Shown here piece by piece: positions 24,281 to 33,929 of a stretch of 64,000 nt of DNA; position 1 is the stretch's first letter, and each line of letters opens with the position of its first letter. This DNA is from Thalassovita taeanensis (GTDB lineage: Bacteria > Pseudomonadota > Alphaproteobacteria > Rhodobacterales > Rhodobacteraceae): NCBI RefSeq assembly GCF_900110775.1, contig NZ_FOEP01000005.1:124001-188000 (forward strand), written 5' to 3'. Made by a program: the position numbers and the translations under genes. The notes under the pieces are model-generated. The model did not search any database. It was not told the DNA's origin and saw nothing but the letters and a program-made list of their open reading frames with translations.

Positions 24281-24984
24281 TATATGGCCGATCCTTCGGG
24301 TGGATTTGGGTACGAGGGGGCGGAAAACGGCGTTGTGCCCAGCCCCTCGGCGATGATGGCGGCGCGGCTTGATGCACGCTGTTCGATGCGCCGGGTCAGC
24401 GCGTGCAGCTGCGGCAAGCGCTCAAGCGTGAGCCAGCCCACGGTGGCCACGGGGTACAGCGCCATCCATCTTAGGCAGACCGCGATGTAAAGGTCGAGCA
24501 CGGTAATAATTTGACTGGCGAAATATCCCGGCTGGCTGGCGGCAAGGTGCTCGAGGGTGCTCAGGTGGCGCATCAGGCTGTGGCGCAGGGAGATGCTGAG
24601 GGCGGTTTGCGCGGCAGCGTCCGGTCCGACGTATTTCTGAGGATAGAACAGCATCCGTAGTTCGGCATGCAGGGTGTTCGAGATGAAAAACAACCACTTA
24701 AGAAAGGCGCCACGCGCGTCTGTGCCGGGTTGCGGGGCCAGCGCGGCATGGGTTTCAGTTAACCACAGAAGGATCGCGGCGGTCTCGAACAGTGGCCCCT
24801 GTGGGGTTTCCAGCACGGGGATCAGCCCATTGGGATTAAGCGCCCGATAGGCGGGCGCGCGTTGCGCCTGCGCACGGCGGTCCACCAGAACAGTTGTATA
24901 GGGCACACCTGTTTCCTCCAGCGCCAGCCGGACGATCAGCGATGCGTTGTCAGGTGCATAGTGCAGGCGATAGGGCGTATCCAT
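24280..24984 (-). CDS. Glutathione S-transferase family protein
   Basis: A 234-residue two-domain GST: an N-terminal thioredoxin-like fold (YRLHYAPDNASLIVRLALEE; NPNGLIPVLET with the cis-Pro) and an all-helical C-terminal domain. The likely catalytic residue is Ser/Asn in APDNASL, where the fold places it. Substrate unknown. It is upstream of and coupled to sdaA, although no metabolic link between them is evident. Confidence 0.87.
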   Translation of the reverse strand: MDTPYRLHYAPDNASLIVRLALEETGVPYTTVLVDRRAQAQRAPAYRALNPNGLIPVLETPQGPLFETAAILLWLTETHAALAPQPGTDARGAFLKWLFFISNTLHAELRMLFYPQKYVGPDAAAQTALSISLRHSLMRHLSTLEHLAASQPGYFASQIITVLDLYIAVCLRWMALYPVATVGWLTLERLPQLHALTRRIEQRASSRAAIIAEGLGTTPFSAPSYPNPPEGSAI

Positions 24985-25125
24985 GCGGCAGCTTTATCCA
25001 TGCAGGGCTGGGTCGGCAGTCAAAAAGCGACCTTTCACTTCCGAAACGCGGATTTGCGCCGCTTCCCCCTCGCACCTCGCGCGCAACTTTCCTATAAGCG
25101 GGGCGCAATCAACGGAGTCGCCGCA

Positions 25126-25914
25126 ATGACCGGAGAGCTTTCGCCTATTGATAAGGCCAAATTTGTCGCTGCCAAGCGGGCAGTGGATTTTGTGGAAGAC
25201 GGGATGCGTGTTGGCCTTGGGACCGGGTCAACCGCCGCTTGGATGGTGCGCTGCCTGGGCGAGTTGGTGCGTGATGAGGGGCTGAAGATCAAAGGCGTTC
25301 CGACCTCGACCCGCACGGCCGCGTTGGCGCGTGACGTAGGGATCGAAGTGATCAGCCTGGATGAAGCGCGCTGGCTGGACGTGACGATCGACGGAGCGGA
25401 CGAGTTCGATGGCGATCTGAACCTGATCAAGGGCGGCGGCGGGGCGTTGTTGCAAGAAAAGATCGTGGCCACCGCCAGCGATCAGATGATCGTCATCGCG
25501 GATGTCGGCAAAGAGGTTGAAACGCTGGGCGCGTTCCCGTTGCCGGTCGAAGTGATCCCGTTTGGCTGGCAGACCACAAAGGCGCTGGTCGAGGAAATGC
25601 TGATCTCGATGGATGTTCTGGGGCGCAATACGACGCTGCGGATGATCGGCGATCATCCGTTTGTGACAGATGAGGGCAACCACATTCTGGATCTGCATCT
25701 GAGCCGGATCGGCAATCCACGTCAGGTGGCGATGGTGTTGAATCAAGTGCCGGGTGTGGTTGAAAACGGGCTGTTCATAGATATCTGTGATACGGTTATT
25801 ATCGGGTATGGCGATGGCCGCGTGCAGGTTCGTGACATCAATGACGGTACGGTCGAGAACGGTCGGCTGGATTTTGCTGAGTCCGACAACCTGTTCACTG
25901 ATTTGACGGAGTGA
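25126..25914 (+). CDS. rpiA: Ribose-5-phosphate isomerase A
   Basis: A 262-residue cytosolic enzyme of the pentose phosphate pathway interconverting ribose 5-phosphate and ribulose 5-phosphate. Motifs: GLGTGSTAAWMV (phosphate binding), TIDGADEFD, and the catalytic KGGGGALLQEK. The start at 25126 follows CGGAGTCGCCGCA. It is followed 8 bases later by the glutathione reductase gene; both link to NADPH metabolism. Confidence 0.94.
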   Translation: MTGELSPIDKAKFVAAKRAVDFVEDGMRVGLGTGSTAAWMVRCLGELVRDEGLKIKGVPTSTRTAALARDVGIEVISLDEARWLDVTIDGADEFDGDLNLIKGGGGALLQEKIVATASDQMIVIADVGKEVETLGAFPLPVEVIPFGWQTTKALVEEMLISMDVLGRNTTLRMIGDHPFVTDEGNHILDLHLSRIGNPRQVAMVLNQVPGVVENGLFIDICDTVIIGYGDGRVQVRDINDGTVENGRLDFAESDNLFTDLTE

Positions 25915-25922
25915 GGGCGCTG

Positions 25923-27284
25923 ATGACGTTTGACTATGATCTGTTTGTGATCGGCGGCGGTTCGGGCGGCGTGCGCGCCGCACGGGTGGCGGCAAGCGAA
26001 ACCGGTGCCAAAGTGGCACTGGCCGAGGAAGACCGCTATGGCGGGACATGCGTGATCCGTGGCTGCGTGCCGAAGAAGCTGATGGTGTTTGCCAGCGAAT
26101 TCCCCGGCATGGTGGACGAAGCGCGCGCCTATGGCTGGGATATGGTTAACGCTGGCTTCAACTGGGGCGCGTTCAAGACCAAACTCCATGCCGAGCTGGA
26201 CCGACTGGAAGGAATCTACCGCAATCTGCTGAAAAACGCTGGTGTCGAAAGCTTCGATGCGCGGGCCACGGTGGTGGATGCGCATACGGTTGAGCTGTCG
26301 ACCGGCGAGCGCAAGACCGCCAAGCATATCCTGTTGGCGATGGGCGGGCAGCCGGTGAAGCCCGAGATTCCGGGGGCGGATCTTGCGATCACCTCGAACG
26401 ATATTTTCCACATGGAGCAGTTGCCGGGGACTATGCTGATCCTTGGCGGTGGGTATATCGCGTGCGAATTCGCCGGGATCCTGAACGGGTTGGGCGTTGA
26501 TGTGACGCAGTATTATCGCGGGGCGCAGGTGTTGCGCGGCTTTGATGACGAAGCGCGCGGGCTCGTGGCGGAAGAAATGCGCCAGAACGGTGTTGATCTG
26601 CATCTGGGCACCAATATTCTTTCGATGGCGCGGGATGCTTCGGGCCGTATTCGGGTGGTGGCGACCAACGGTGACGAGCGCGTGTTTGATCAGGTGCTGT
26701 TTGCCACAGGCCGCAGCCCCAACACCGACGCGATGGGGCTTGAGGCCGTGGGCGTCAAGCTGGGTCGCGGGGGGCAGGTTCTAGTGGATGACTATAGCCA
26801 GACCGCGGTGCCGTCGATCTATGCGATCGGTGATGTAACCGACCGGGTGAATCTGACACCGGTGGCGATCCGCGAGGGCATGGCATTCGTTGAAACGGTG
26901 TTCAAAGGCAATCCGACCAAGCCTGATCACGAGCTGATCCCGACCGCGATTTTCACTCAGCCCGAGATGGGAACTGTGGGGATGAGCGAGGAAGAGGCGC
27001 GCGATAAAGGGCCGATCGAGGTCTATTGCACCTCGTTCAAACCGATGCAGACGGCCTTTGCCGGACGGCCCGACCGGGTGATGATGAAGCTGGTGATCTG
27101 CGCCGATACACGGCGGGTGCTGGGCTGCCACATCGTGGCACCGGGTGCCGGCGAGATGATTCAGCTAGCAGGAATTGCGGTCAAGATGGGCGCAACAAAG
27201 GAAGATTTCGACCGGACCGTGGCGGTGCATCCGACCATGTCCGAAGAAATCGTCACCATGAAAGCGCCTGTGCGACGCGCATAA
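25923..27284 (+). CDS. gor: Glutathione-disulfide reductase
   Basis: A 453-residue flavoprotein that reduces oxidised glutathione with NADPH. FAD motif LFVIGGGSGGVRAAR, redox-active disulfide GGTCVIRGCVPKK, second nucleotide motif LILGGGYIACEFAGIL, and the C-terminal catalytic His in VAVHPTMSEE. Arg residues after the second motif (YRGAQVLRGFD) fit NADPH preference. It probably shares a transcript with rpiA. Confidence 0.93.
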   Translation: MTFDYDLFVIGGGSGGVRAARVAASETGAKVALAEEDRYGGTCVIRGCVPKKLMVFASEFPGMVDEARAYGWDMVNAGFNWGAFKTKLHAELDRLEGIYRNLLKNAGVESFDARATVVDAHTVELSTGERKTAKHILLAMGGQPVKPEIPGADLAITSNDIFHMEQLPGTMLILGGGYIACEFAGILNGLGVDVTQYYRGAQVLRGFDDEARGLVAEEMRQNGVDLHLGTNILSMARDASGRIRVVATNGDERVFDQVLFATGRSPNTDAMGLEAVGVKLGRGGQVLVDDYSQTAVPSIYAIGDVTDRVNLTPVAIREGMAFVETVFKGNPTKPDHELIPTAIFTQPEMGTVGMSEEEARDKGPIEVYCTSFKPMQTAFAGRPDRVMMKLVICADTRRVLGCHIVAPGAGEMIQLAGIAVKMGATKEDFDRTVAVHPTMSEEIVTMKAPVRRA

Positions 27285-27360
27285 GGCTTGAAATTTGCGT
27301 CAGATTGCACAGGTTTAAGGCAAGCTGACGATCAGGGATAAATGAGGAGAACACAGGTCA

Positions 27361-28503
27361 ATGGCAGGGAATTCGGGCGGCCCATGGGGCGGCGGCGGCA
27401 ACAGGGGTGATGATGATCGCCGCGGCAATGAAGGTGGGCGACGCCCGCAGAATGACGGGCCGCAAATCCCTGAGATCGACGATCTGGTGAAAAAAGGCCA
27501 GGAACAGCTGCGTGTGCTCATGGGCGGGCGTGGCGGCAATCGTGGCTCTGGTGGCGGCACAGGTGGCTCTGGTGGGCCGATGCTGACCCGTGGCACGGTG
27601 GGGCTTGGGCTTCTTGCGGCTGTGGTGCTGTGGGGCGTGGCCAGTTTCTATACCGTCAAGCCCGAAGAGCAGTCGGTCGAGCTGTTGCTTGGTAAATACA
27701 ATGCGACGGGCAATCCGGGGCTGAACTTTGCGCCATGGCCTGTTGTGACGGCCGAGGTGGTGAATGTGACCTCGGAACGGACCGAAAACGTGGGCCTTGC
27801 GCGCAGCGGTCAGGACACCGGTCTGATGCTGACCACGGATGCCAACATCGTGGATATTGATTTCCAAGTGGTGTGGAACATCAACGACCCAGCCAAACTG
27901 CTGTTTAACATCCGTGATCCGAAATTGACGGTACAGGCGGTGTCTGAATCGGTCATGCGTGAAATCATTGCAGCTTCGAATCTGGCGCCGATCCTGAACC
28001 GAGATCGCGGTTTGATTGCTGACACGGCGATGGAGAGAATCCAAGCGACGTTGGACGAGTATGAAAGCGGGATTTCCATTGTGCGGGTAAACCTTGAAAA
28101 GGCTGATCCGCCGAAAGAGGTGATCAACAGTTTCCGCGAAGTGCAGGCCGCTGAGCAGGAGCGTGACCGCTTGCAGCGTCAGGCTGACGCCTATGCCAAC
28201 AAGGTTCTGGCCGAGGCGCGCGGTGAGGCTGCGCAAAAGCTGGAACAGTCCGAGGCGTATCGCGCGCAGGTCGTGAACGAGGCGCTGGGTGAAGCTGCCC
28301 GATTTACGTCTGTGCTTACAGAATACAAAAAGGCCGAGGATGTGACCCGCAAACGGCTCTATCTGGAAACGATGGAAAAGGTGCTGGGCAGTGTCGATAA
28401 GACGATCCTCGACAACGCGCTTGTGGGCGGCGAAGGCGGCTCTGGGGTCGTGCCCTACCTGCCGCTGAACGAACTGCGTCGCCCGACCGGACAGGGGAAC
28501 TAA
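27361..28503 (+). CDS. hflK: FtsH protease modulator HflK
   Basis: A 380-residue SPFH/band-7 membrane protein. The N-terminus is Gly/Asn/Arg-rich and cytosolic (NSGGPWGGGGNRGDDDRRG), followed by one transmembrane helix at about 76-98 and the periplasmic band-7 domain (YTVKPEEQSVELLLGKYN; RGLIADTAMERIQATLDEY), then a coiled-coil region with AAEQERDRLQRQADAYANKV. With HflC it forms the cage around FtsH. hflC starts 4 bases after its stop. Confidence 0.93.
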   Translation: MAGNSGGPWGGGGNRGDDDRRGNEGGRRPQNDGPQIPEIDDLVKKGQEQLRVLMGGRGGNRGSGGGTGGSGGPMLTRGTVGLGLLAAVVLWGVASFYTVKPEEQSVELLLGKYNATGNPGLNFAPWPVVTAEVVNVTSERTENVGLARSGQDTGLMLTTDANIVDIDFQVVWNINDPAKLLFNIRDPKLTVQAVSESVMREIIAASNLAPILNRDRGLIADTAMERIQATLDEYESGISIVRVNLEKADPPKEVINSFREVQAAEQERDRLQRQADAYANKVLAEARGEAAQKLEQSEAYRAQVVNEALGEAARFTSVLTEYKKAEDVTRKRLYLETMEKVLGSVDKTILDNALVGGEGGSGVVPYLPLNELRRPTGQGN

Positions 28504-28507
28504 GATC

Positions 28508-29386
28508 ATGCGCAAGACAACACTTCTTATCCCCGCAGTCGTGATCGCCCTTGTGGTGTTTTTGTCGTCGGTTTTCGTCGTGGACGAGCGCGAAAAGGCG
28601 CTGGTACTGCAATTCGGTCAGATCAAGGCCGTGAAGGAAAACCCTGGTCTGAGCTTCAAGATCCCGTTGATCCAGGAGGTCGTGACCTATGACGACCGCA
28701 TCCTGTCGCTGGATACCGAAACCATCGAGGTGACGCCATCGGATGATCGCCGTCTGGTTGTTGATGCCTTCGCACGCTACCGGATTTCGGATGTGGTGCA
28801 GTTCCGTCAGGCCGTTGGCGTCGGCGGGTTGCGCGTGGCCGAGGACCGGCTGAAGTCGATCCTCAACGCGCAGATCCGCGAAGTTCTGGGCGCCGATCAG
28901 GTTACGTCGGACACGATCTTGTCGTCGGACCGCCGGGTGCTGATGACCCGGATCCGTGATCAGGCGCGGGCTTCGGCGCGCGGATTGGGGCTGGACGTCA
29001 TTGACGTGCGGCTGAAACAGACCAACCTGCCGTCGCAGAACCTCGAAGCAACCTTTGCAAGGATGCGGGCTGAACGCGAACGTGAAGCGGCCGACGAGAT
29101 CGCCCGCGGTAACGAAGCCGCACAGCGGGTGCGCGCGCTGGCAGACCGGACCGTGGTGGAAACCCTGTCCGAGGCCGAGCGCGAAGCGCAGGTCGCACGC
29201 GGTGAAGCAGATGCCCGTCGTAACGCAGTCTTCGCCGAGGCATTTGGGGCCGACCCCGAATTCTTCGCCTTCTACCGCTCGCTTCAAGCTTACGAAAACG
29301 CTCTGTCGGGCGAGAATTCGTCGATGGTGATGACCCCGGACAGCGAGTTTTTCAACTACTTCAAATCGGACCGCGCGGCAGAATGA
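28508..29386 (+). CDS. hflC: Protease modulator HflC
   Basis: A 292-residue partner of HflK: an N-terminal signal anchor (residues about 5-23, LLIPAVVIALVVFLSSVFVV), a band-7 domain (VDEREKALVLQFGQIKAVKE) and a helical C-terminal part (RAEREREAADEIARGNEAAQ). Its TGA overlaps the next ATG (4-base ATGA overlap), indicating coupled translation with the DUF2065 gene. Confidence 0.93.
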   Translation: MRKTTLLIPAVVIALVVFLSSVFVVDEREKALVLQFGQIKAVKENPGLSFKIPLIQEVVTYDDRILSLDTETIEVTPSDDRRLVVDAFARYRISDVVQFRQAVGVGGLRVAEDRLKSILNAQIREVLGADQVTSDTILSSDRRVLMTRIRDQARASARGLGLDVIDVRLKQTNLPSQNLEATFARMRAEREREAADEIARGNEAAQRVRALADRTVVETLSEAEREAQVARGEADARRNAVFAEAFGADPEFFAFYRSLQAYENALSGENSSMVMTPDSEFFNYFKSDRAAE

Positions 29387-29580
29387 TCGCAACTGCGGCT
29401 CTTGCCCTTGGGCTTGTATTGATTGTCGAGGGGCTGGCCTATGCGCTGGCCCCTTCGCTTGTCGAGCAACTGCTGGAGGCGCTGCGCGCCTTGCCCGAAA
29501 CGACCCGGCGCAATCTGGGACTGCTGGCGCTGGCGCTGGGTGTCTTTCTGGTCTGGATTGCAAAATCTTTGGGCGCTTAA
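29383..29580 (+). CDS. DUF2065 small membrane protein
   Basis: A 65-residue protein with two hydrophobic helices separated by LPETTRRN. DUF2065 proteins are regularly encoded directly after hflC in proteobacteria, as here. This position suggests a role with the HflKC-FtsH complex in the inner membrane, but none has been shown as far as I know. Confidence 0.85.
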   Translation: MIATAALALGLVLIVEGLAYALAPSLVEQLLEALRALPETTRRNLGLLALALGVFLVWIAKSLGA

Positions 29581-29588
29581 CCTAACTT

Positions 29589-29618
29589 TCACATTATGCA
29601 AATATCCCCGCCGGCGGC
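29589..29618. repeat. Short intergenic motif, copy B
   Basis: TCACATTATGCAAATATC followed by CCCGCCGGCGGC lies just after the DUF2065 stop. It matches the motif at 22838-22867 apart from a few substitutions. The CGCCGGCG core is palindromic. The rest of the 224-base gap before the DegQ-type gene holds a presumed promoter only. Confidence 0.45.
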
Positions 29619-29804
29619 TCTGCCGCGTCCGAGCATGCTGACGCCTGTGTTTTGTCGCAAGATCACCGGCAAATCACGGCCTATTGAGTGAACGAGACCG
29701 GCTTTGAGTTGCACATTTGCTGTCCTGCATGGATGGTAACGCAGACACCCCGGTCCGTGACCGGTCGGGATGCGCACACCGCAGGATAATAAGGAGAGAC
29801 GGGA

Positions 29805-31265
29805 GTGAACAGTCAGGCAGTTTCGATCCCCACCCGCAACCCCGGCGCGCTCAAAGCGGTCTGGATGGGCTTTTTGGCAACGGCTCTGGTGCTGGCGCAG
29901 GCCATGCAGGCCACTGCGCGCCCCGACAGTCTGGCCGACCTCGCCGATAAAATCAGCCCCTCAGTCGTCAATATTACCACCACGACCGTCGTTGCCGGGC
30001 AGGCCGGGCCAAACCCGATCGTGCCCGAGGGCAGCCCGTTCGAGGACTTCTTTCGCGAATTTCAGGACCGCAACAACGGCAACGGTGACCGGCCGCGCCG
30101 CTCGTCTGCGCTTGGTTCGGGTTTCGTGATTTCCGAGGATGGGTATATCGTCACCAACAACCACGTTATCGAAAGCGCTGATGAGATCGTGATCGAGTTT
30201 TTCTCGGGAGAAGAGCTTGAGGCGAAGGTTGTCGGCACTGATCCCAACACCGATATCGCGCTGCTGAAGGTCGAGGCTGACAAGCCGCTGCCGTATGTGA
30301 ATTTCGGCGACAGTGACACCGCCCGCGTGGGCGATTGGGTCATGGCAATGGGCAACCCGCTTGGGCAGGGCTTTTCGGTTTCTGCCGGAATCGTTTCTGC
30401 GCGCAACCGGGCGCTGTCCGGCAGCTATGACGACTATATTCAGACCGACGCTGCGATCAACCGGGGCAACTCGGGCGGGCCGTTGTTTGATATGGATGGC
30501 AACGTGGTTGGCGTGAACACCGCGATCCTGTCGCCCAATGGTGGCTCGATCGGGATCGGCTTTTCGATGGCCTCGAACGTGGTCAGCCGGGTCGTGGATC
30601 AGCTGAAAGAGTTCGGCGAGACGCGTCGTGGTTGGTTGGGCGTGCGCATTCAGGACGTGACCGATGATGTCGCCGAAGCGATGCAGCTGACCAAGGCTGC
30701 AGGCGCGCTGGTGACGGATGTGCCGGATGGCCCCGCCAAGGATGGTGGCATGATGCAGGGCGATGTGATTGTGAGCTTTGACGGGGTTGAGGTCGCCGAC
30801 ACACGGGCTCTGGTGCGTCAGGTCGGCAATACCGACGTGGGCAAAGCTGTGCGGGTGGTCGTGTTCCGTGACGGAAAGACTGTGACGCTCAAGATCGCGC
30901 TGGGGCGCCGGGAAGAGGCCGAAGCCATTCCGGTGGCTCAGCCGCAGGATGACGCGCCTGCCGCGCCGACCGAGGTCCTTGGGCTGACGCTCAGCCCGGT
31001 AACCAAGGAACTGGGCAAAGAGCTGCAATTGCCGACCACGGCTACGGGCCTTGTGGTGATGGATGTGGACGAAAGCACCGAAGCCTATGAGAAGGGACTG
31101 CGTGCGGGCGATCTGATCACCGAGGCGGGGCAGCAGAAGCTGACCACGGTCCAGGATCTGGAGGATCGCGTGGCCGAGGCGAAAGAAGCTGGGCGCAAGT
31201 CCTTGCTGCTTCTAGTGCGCCGCGCAGGCGAACCGCGATTTGTGGCAATCTCACTCAACGGCTAA
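29805..31265 (+). CDS. Do-family (DegP/DegQ) periplasmic serine endopeptidase
   Basis: A 486-residue envelope protease/chaperone. A signal sequence ends near residue 38 (ATA-RP). The trypsin-like domain has an intact triad: His120 (VTNNHVIES), Asp150 (PNTDIALLKV) and Ser223 (NRGNSGGPLFD). Two PDZ domains follow (GWLGVRIQDVTDDVAEAM; LGLTLSPVTKELGKELQL). The GTG start at 29805 is preferred because AAGGAG lies 8-9 bases upstream. It follows the hflKC-DUF2065 genes, a common arrangement in alphaproteobacteria, joining FtsH control and periplasmic quality control. A strong terminator follows. Confidence 0.93.
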   Translation: MNSQAVSIPTRNPGALKAVWMGFLATALVLAQAMQATARPDSLADLADKISPSVVNITTTTVVAGQAGPNPIVPEGSPFEDFFREFQDRNNGNGDRPRRSSALGSGFVISEDGYIVTNNHVIESADEIVIEFFSGEELEAKVVGTDPNTDIALLKVEADKPLPYVNFGDSDTARVGDWVMAMGNPLGQGFSVSAGIVSARNRALSGSYDDYIQTDAAINRGNSGGPLFDMDGNVVGVNTAILSPNGGSIGIGFSMASNVVSRVVDQLKEFGETRRGWLGVRIQDVTDDVAEAMQLTKAAGALVTDVPDGPAKDGGMMQGDVIVSFDGVEVADTRALVRQVGNTDVGKAVRVVVFRDGKTVTLKIALGRREEAEAIPVAQPQDDAPAAPTEVLGLTLSPVTKELGKELQLPTTATGLVVMDVDESTEAYEKGLRAGDLITEAGQQKLTTVQDLEDRVAEAKEAGRKSLLLLVRRAGEPRFVAISLNG

Positions 31266-31286
31266 GCCCATCCGGTTTGTAAAACA

Positions 31287-31316
31287 CAAAAGGCACCCGT
31301 TGGGGTGCCTTTTTCT
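31287..31316 (+). terminator. Rho-independent terminator after the DegQ-type gene
   Basis: AAAAGGCACCC and GGGTGCCTTTT form an 11-bp stem around a GTTG tetraloop, followed by a short T-run. It lies 22 bases after the stop of the protease gene. The A-run on the left would let it also work for the convergent lipoprotein gene. Confidence 0.88.
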
Positions 31317-31343
31317 GTTCTGCAGATGGAGATCAGCGAATGA

Positions 31344-31874
31344 TCACCCTGTGGTGCGCGGTACGGCAATCAGCCCCAGTTTGCGTGCCGCAGCCAGCGA
31401 CAGAATACCGGAATCCAGTCCCTGAGGTTTCTGGTATTTGCGCACGGCGGCACGGGTGCGGCTGTCCATCTCGCCCGTGACTGCCCCGCGATATAGGCCG
31501 CGCGCCTGAAGCGCGCGTTGCAGTGAGGCGATGAATTCGGCGGTCATCGTCGGATCGCAGGGGGTTTCAAACCAAGTTTCCTTGCGCTCGCGCACGATGG
31601 CTTGATGGGTTTCGGTCTTGTACATCGCGGGATGGCGCAGGGTGCCGTCGGCCGTGACCTCGGCTGGTTGCAGCAAAATCTGTTCGGTCGCGGTTTCCAC
31701 GATTGCGGGGGTAATGTGCTTGCCCCAGCATGTGCCGGGCGCCGCGCCGGGGGGGGCCATTTCCATGCGGCGGCTGACCTGTGGCTCTGTCAGATCGGAG
31801 AGGGGCAACGCCGTATCGCAGCCCGCCACAATAAGGCTAAGCGCCGCAATGGCGGAAAGGCGGGGTCGGGTCAT
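31344..31874 (-). CDS. Lipoprotein with peptidoglycan-binding domain
   Basis: A 176-residue protein with a lipobox LIVAGC at residues about 14-19, so it is expected to be lipid-anchored. The C-terminal about 60 residues form a PG_binding_1 domain (FIASLQRALQARGLYRGAVTGEMDSRTRAAVRKYQ, shown here as the typical repeat of helices). The middle part (CWGKHITPAIVETATEQILL) is of unknown fold and has paired Cys. It probably tethers to the cell wall. Partner and function are unknown. Confidence 0.83.
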   Translation of the reverse strand: MTRPRLSAIAALSLIVAGCDTALPLSDLTEPQVSRRMEMAPPGAAPGTCWGKHITPAIVETATEQILLQPAEVTADGTLRHPAMYKTETHQAIVRERKETWFETPCDPTMTAEFIASLQRALQARGLYRGAVTGEMDSRTRAAVRKYQKPQGLDSGILSLAAARKLGLIAVPRTTG

Positions 31875-32002
31875 ATACCAAGGCTCTCACGACGATCTGC
31901 AAATATAAGGCTACTCTAACGGGTTTTCTGGGCCGGGGGAAGCAGATCAACCCGGACCGGCGGGGCCTTGGGAACCCGCCCGAAATGCTGCGATCAGGCT
32001 GA

Positions 32003-32448
<446 letters not shown>

Positions 32449-32449
<1 letters not shown>

Positions 32450-33237
32450 TGCAGAGGCGGCGACAGGGGGCCCTCTGGTCCTGTTTGGTTGCCGTTTTTC
32501 TGCTGGGACCATGTGGCCCAGCGATAGCGCAGACCCCGGTGCCGGTGAACTGCATCGGGGGCATCAGCGGCGCCACGTATACCAGCGCGACCGACCGATA
32601 CCCGCATGGTGCATTGGGTGACCCGTGGGAATGGGGCGCTTTGTCCGTGTCGATTGCGCTGAAAATGCCGTGTCGGGCGGGGCTGAGCACTTCGACGATC
32701 GTACTGCCACAAGAACTGGTGTTCGAGGATGTCGCGCCGATCCTTGCGGATCTGGATGGCGATGGCGAGCCTGAGGTGCTGACGGTGGAAAGCCACCGCA
32801 GCAAGGGCGCGCGCTTGGCAATTTACGCGCGGCGCGGCGCCCGTGTGACACGTATCGCTGCCACGCCCTTCATCGGGCAGCGCAATCGCTGGCTGGCGCA
32901 ACTTGGTGCGGCGGATCTGGATGGCGATGGGCGGATCGAGATTGCCTATGTCGACCGACCGCATCTGGCGAAAACCCTGCGAATCTGGCGGCTCGAGAAG
33001 GGGGCGCTGACCCACATCGCCGATCAGCCCGACGTGACTAACCACCGTTTCGGCGAGAAAAGCATTTCTGGCGGGATACGCCACTGTGCCGGGAATACCG
33101 AGGTGATTACCGCCGATGCGGATTGGTCGCATGTGGTGGCCACCCGGTTTGACGGGCACAACACGCAGATGCGGGTGCTTGGGCGCTACACGGGGCCCGA
33201 AAGTCTGAACAGCGCGTTGGCGTGTCGCCCGCTTTGA
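32449..33237 (+). CDS. Exported FG-GAP/VCBS-repeat protein
   Basis: A 262-residue protein with a signal peptide (RRRQGALWSCLVAVFLLGPC, cleaved near AIA-QT). It carries FG-GAP/VCBS-like calcium-binding repeats, APILADLDGDGEPEVLTVES and LGAADLDGDGRIEIAYVDRP, each with the DLDGDG loop. Two further blades are likely. Such proteins form beta-propellers outside the cytoplasm. It is coupled to the ferredoxin gene by a one-base overlap, though the functional link is unclear. Confidence 0.82.
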
Positions 33238-33240
33238 GCC

Positions 33241-33762
33241 TCAGCCGGGCGCACTGACCACATGCGCGCCACTGATCCCGCCCAGAGACTGGAACAGCCC
33301 TGCGGTGTTGCTGGCGCCGAATTTGCGCAGCAGGCGGGCGCGGTGCACCTCGACCGTGCGATAGGACATGCCTAGATTGAGCGCGATTTCCTTGCTGGTC
33401 TTGCCTTCGCCCAACAGTGAAAATACCTCGCGCTCGCGTCGGGTCAGGGGCTGATAGGGGCGGGTGCCTGACAGGTCGGCAAAGCTCCAGACAGCGCGGG
33501 CCAAGGGATCGTCCTGTGTAAAGCTGTGGCCTCGTACTCGGCACCAGAACAACGAGGCGTCCTTGCGCATCATTACCCGTTCGTCCCAATAGCTGTTGGT
33601 CTCGCGCAGCTCTTTGACGCCGCGGTTGCGGATGTTCACGAACTCTTCCTGCGTCGGGTACAGGATGGCAAACACCTGATTTTGCAGTTCGCTGCGGGCA
33701 TAGCCGAACATGCGGGCAAAGGTAGGATTGCAATCGCGGATCACCCGGTTTTCGGTGATCAC
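33241..33762 (-). CDS. PAS-LuxR transcriptional regulator, start uncertain
   Basis: From the GTG at 33762 the product is 173 residues: a PAS domain (RDCNPTFARMFGYARSELQN; YWDERVMMRKDASLFWCRVR) and a LuxR/NarL HTH (LTRREREVFSLLGEGKTSKEIALNLGMSYRTVEVHRARLL, the usual helix pair). The frame remains open for about 33 codons further upstream (reading SDPIDIDACYRDGTFAELAF then SFAPVGL), which looks like real PAS sequence, but no ATG, GTG or TTG occurs there. An ATG at 33868 lies in another frame and would join if one base of the CCC at 33855-33857 were absent. The gene may therefore carry a frameshift or a sequence error. The signal it senses is unknown. Confidence 0.8.
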   Translation of the reverse strand: MITENRVIRDCNPTFARMFGYARSELQNQVFAILYPTQEEFVNIRNRGVKELRETNSYWDERVMMRKDASLFWCRVRGHSFTQDDPLARAVWSFADLSGTRPYQPLTRREREVFSLLGEGKTSKEIALNLGMSYRTVEVHRARLLRKFGASNTAGLFQSLGGISGAHVVSAPG

Positions 33763-33929
33763 CAGCCCGACCGGAGCAAAGCTGAAGGCCAGCTCGGCGA
33801 AGGTCCCGTCACGATAGCACGCATCAATGTCAATCGGATCGCTGATGGCCTCGGCCCTTTCTGATCATCTGTATTTCCGTTGGCAGATTATGTCAGTCGG
33901 CGGAGCTGCGCAAACCTTGCGCCGCCCGA

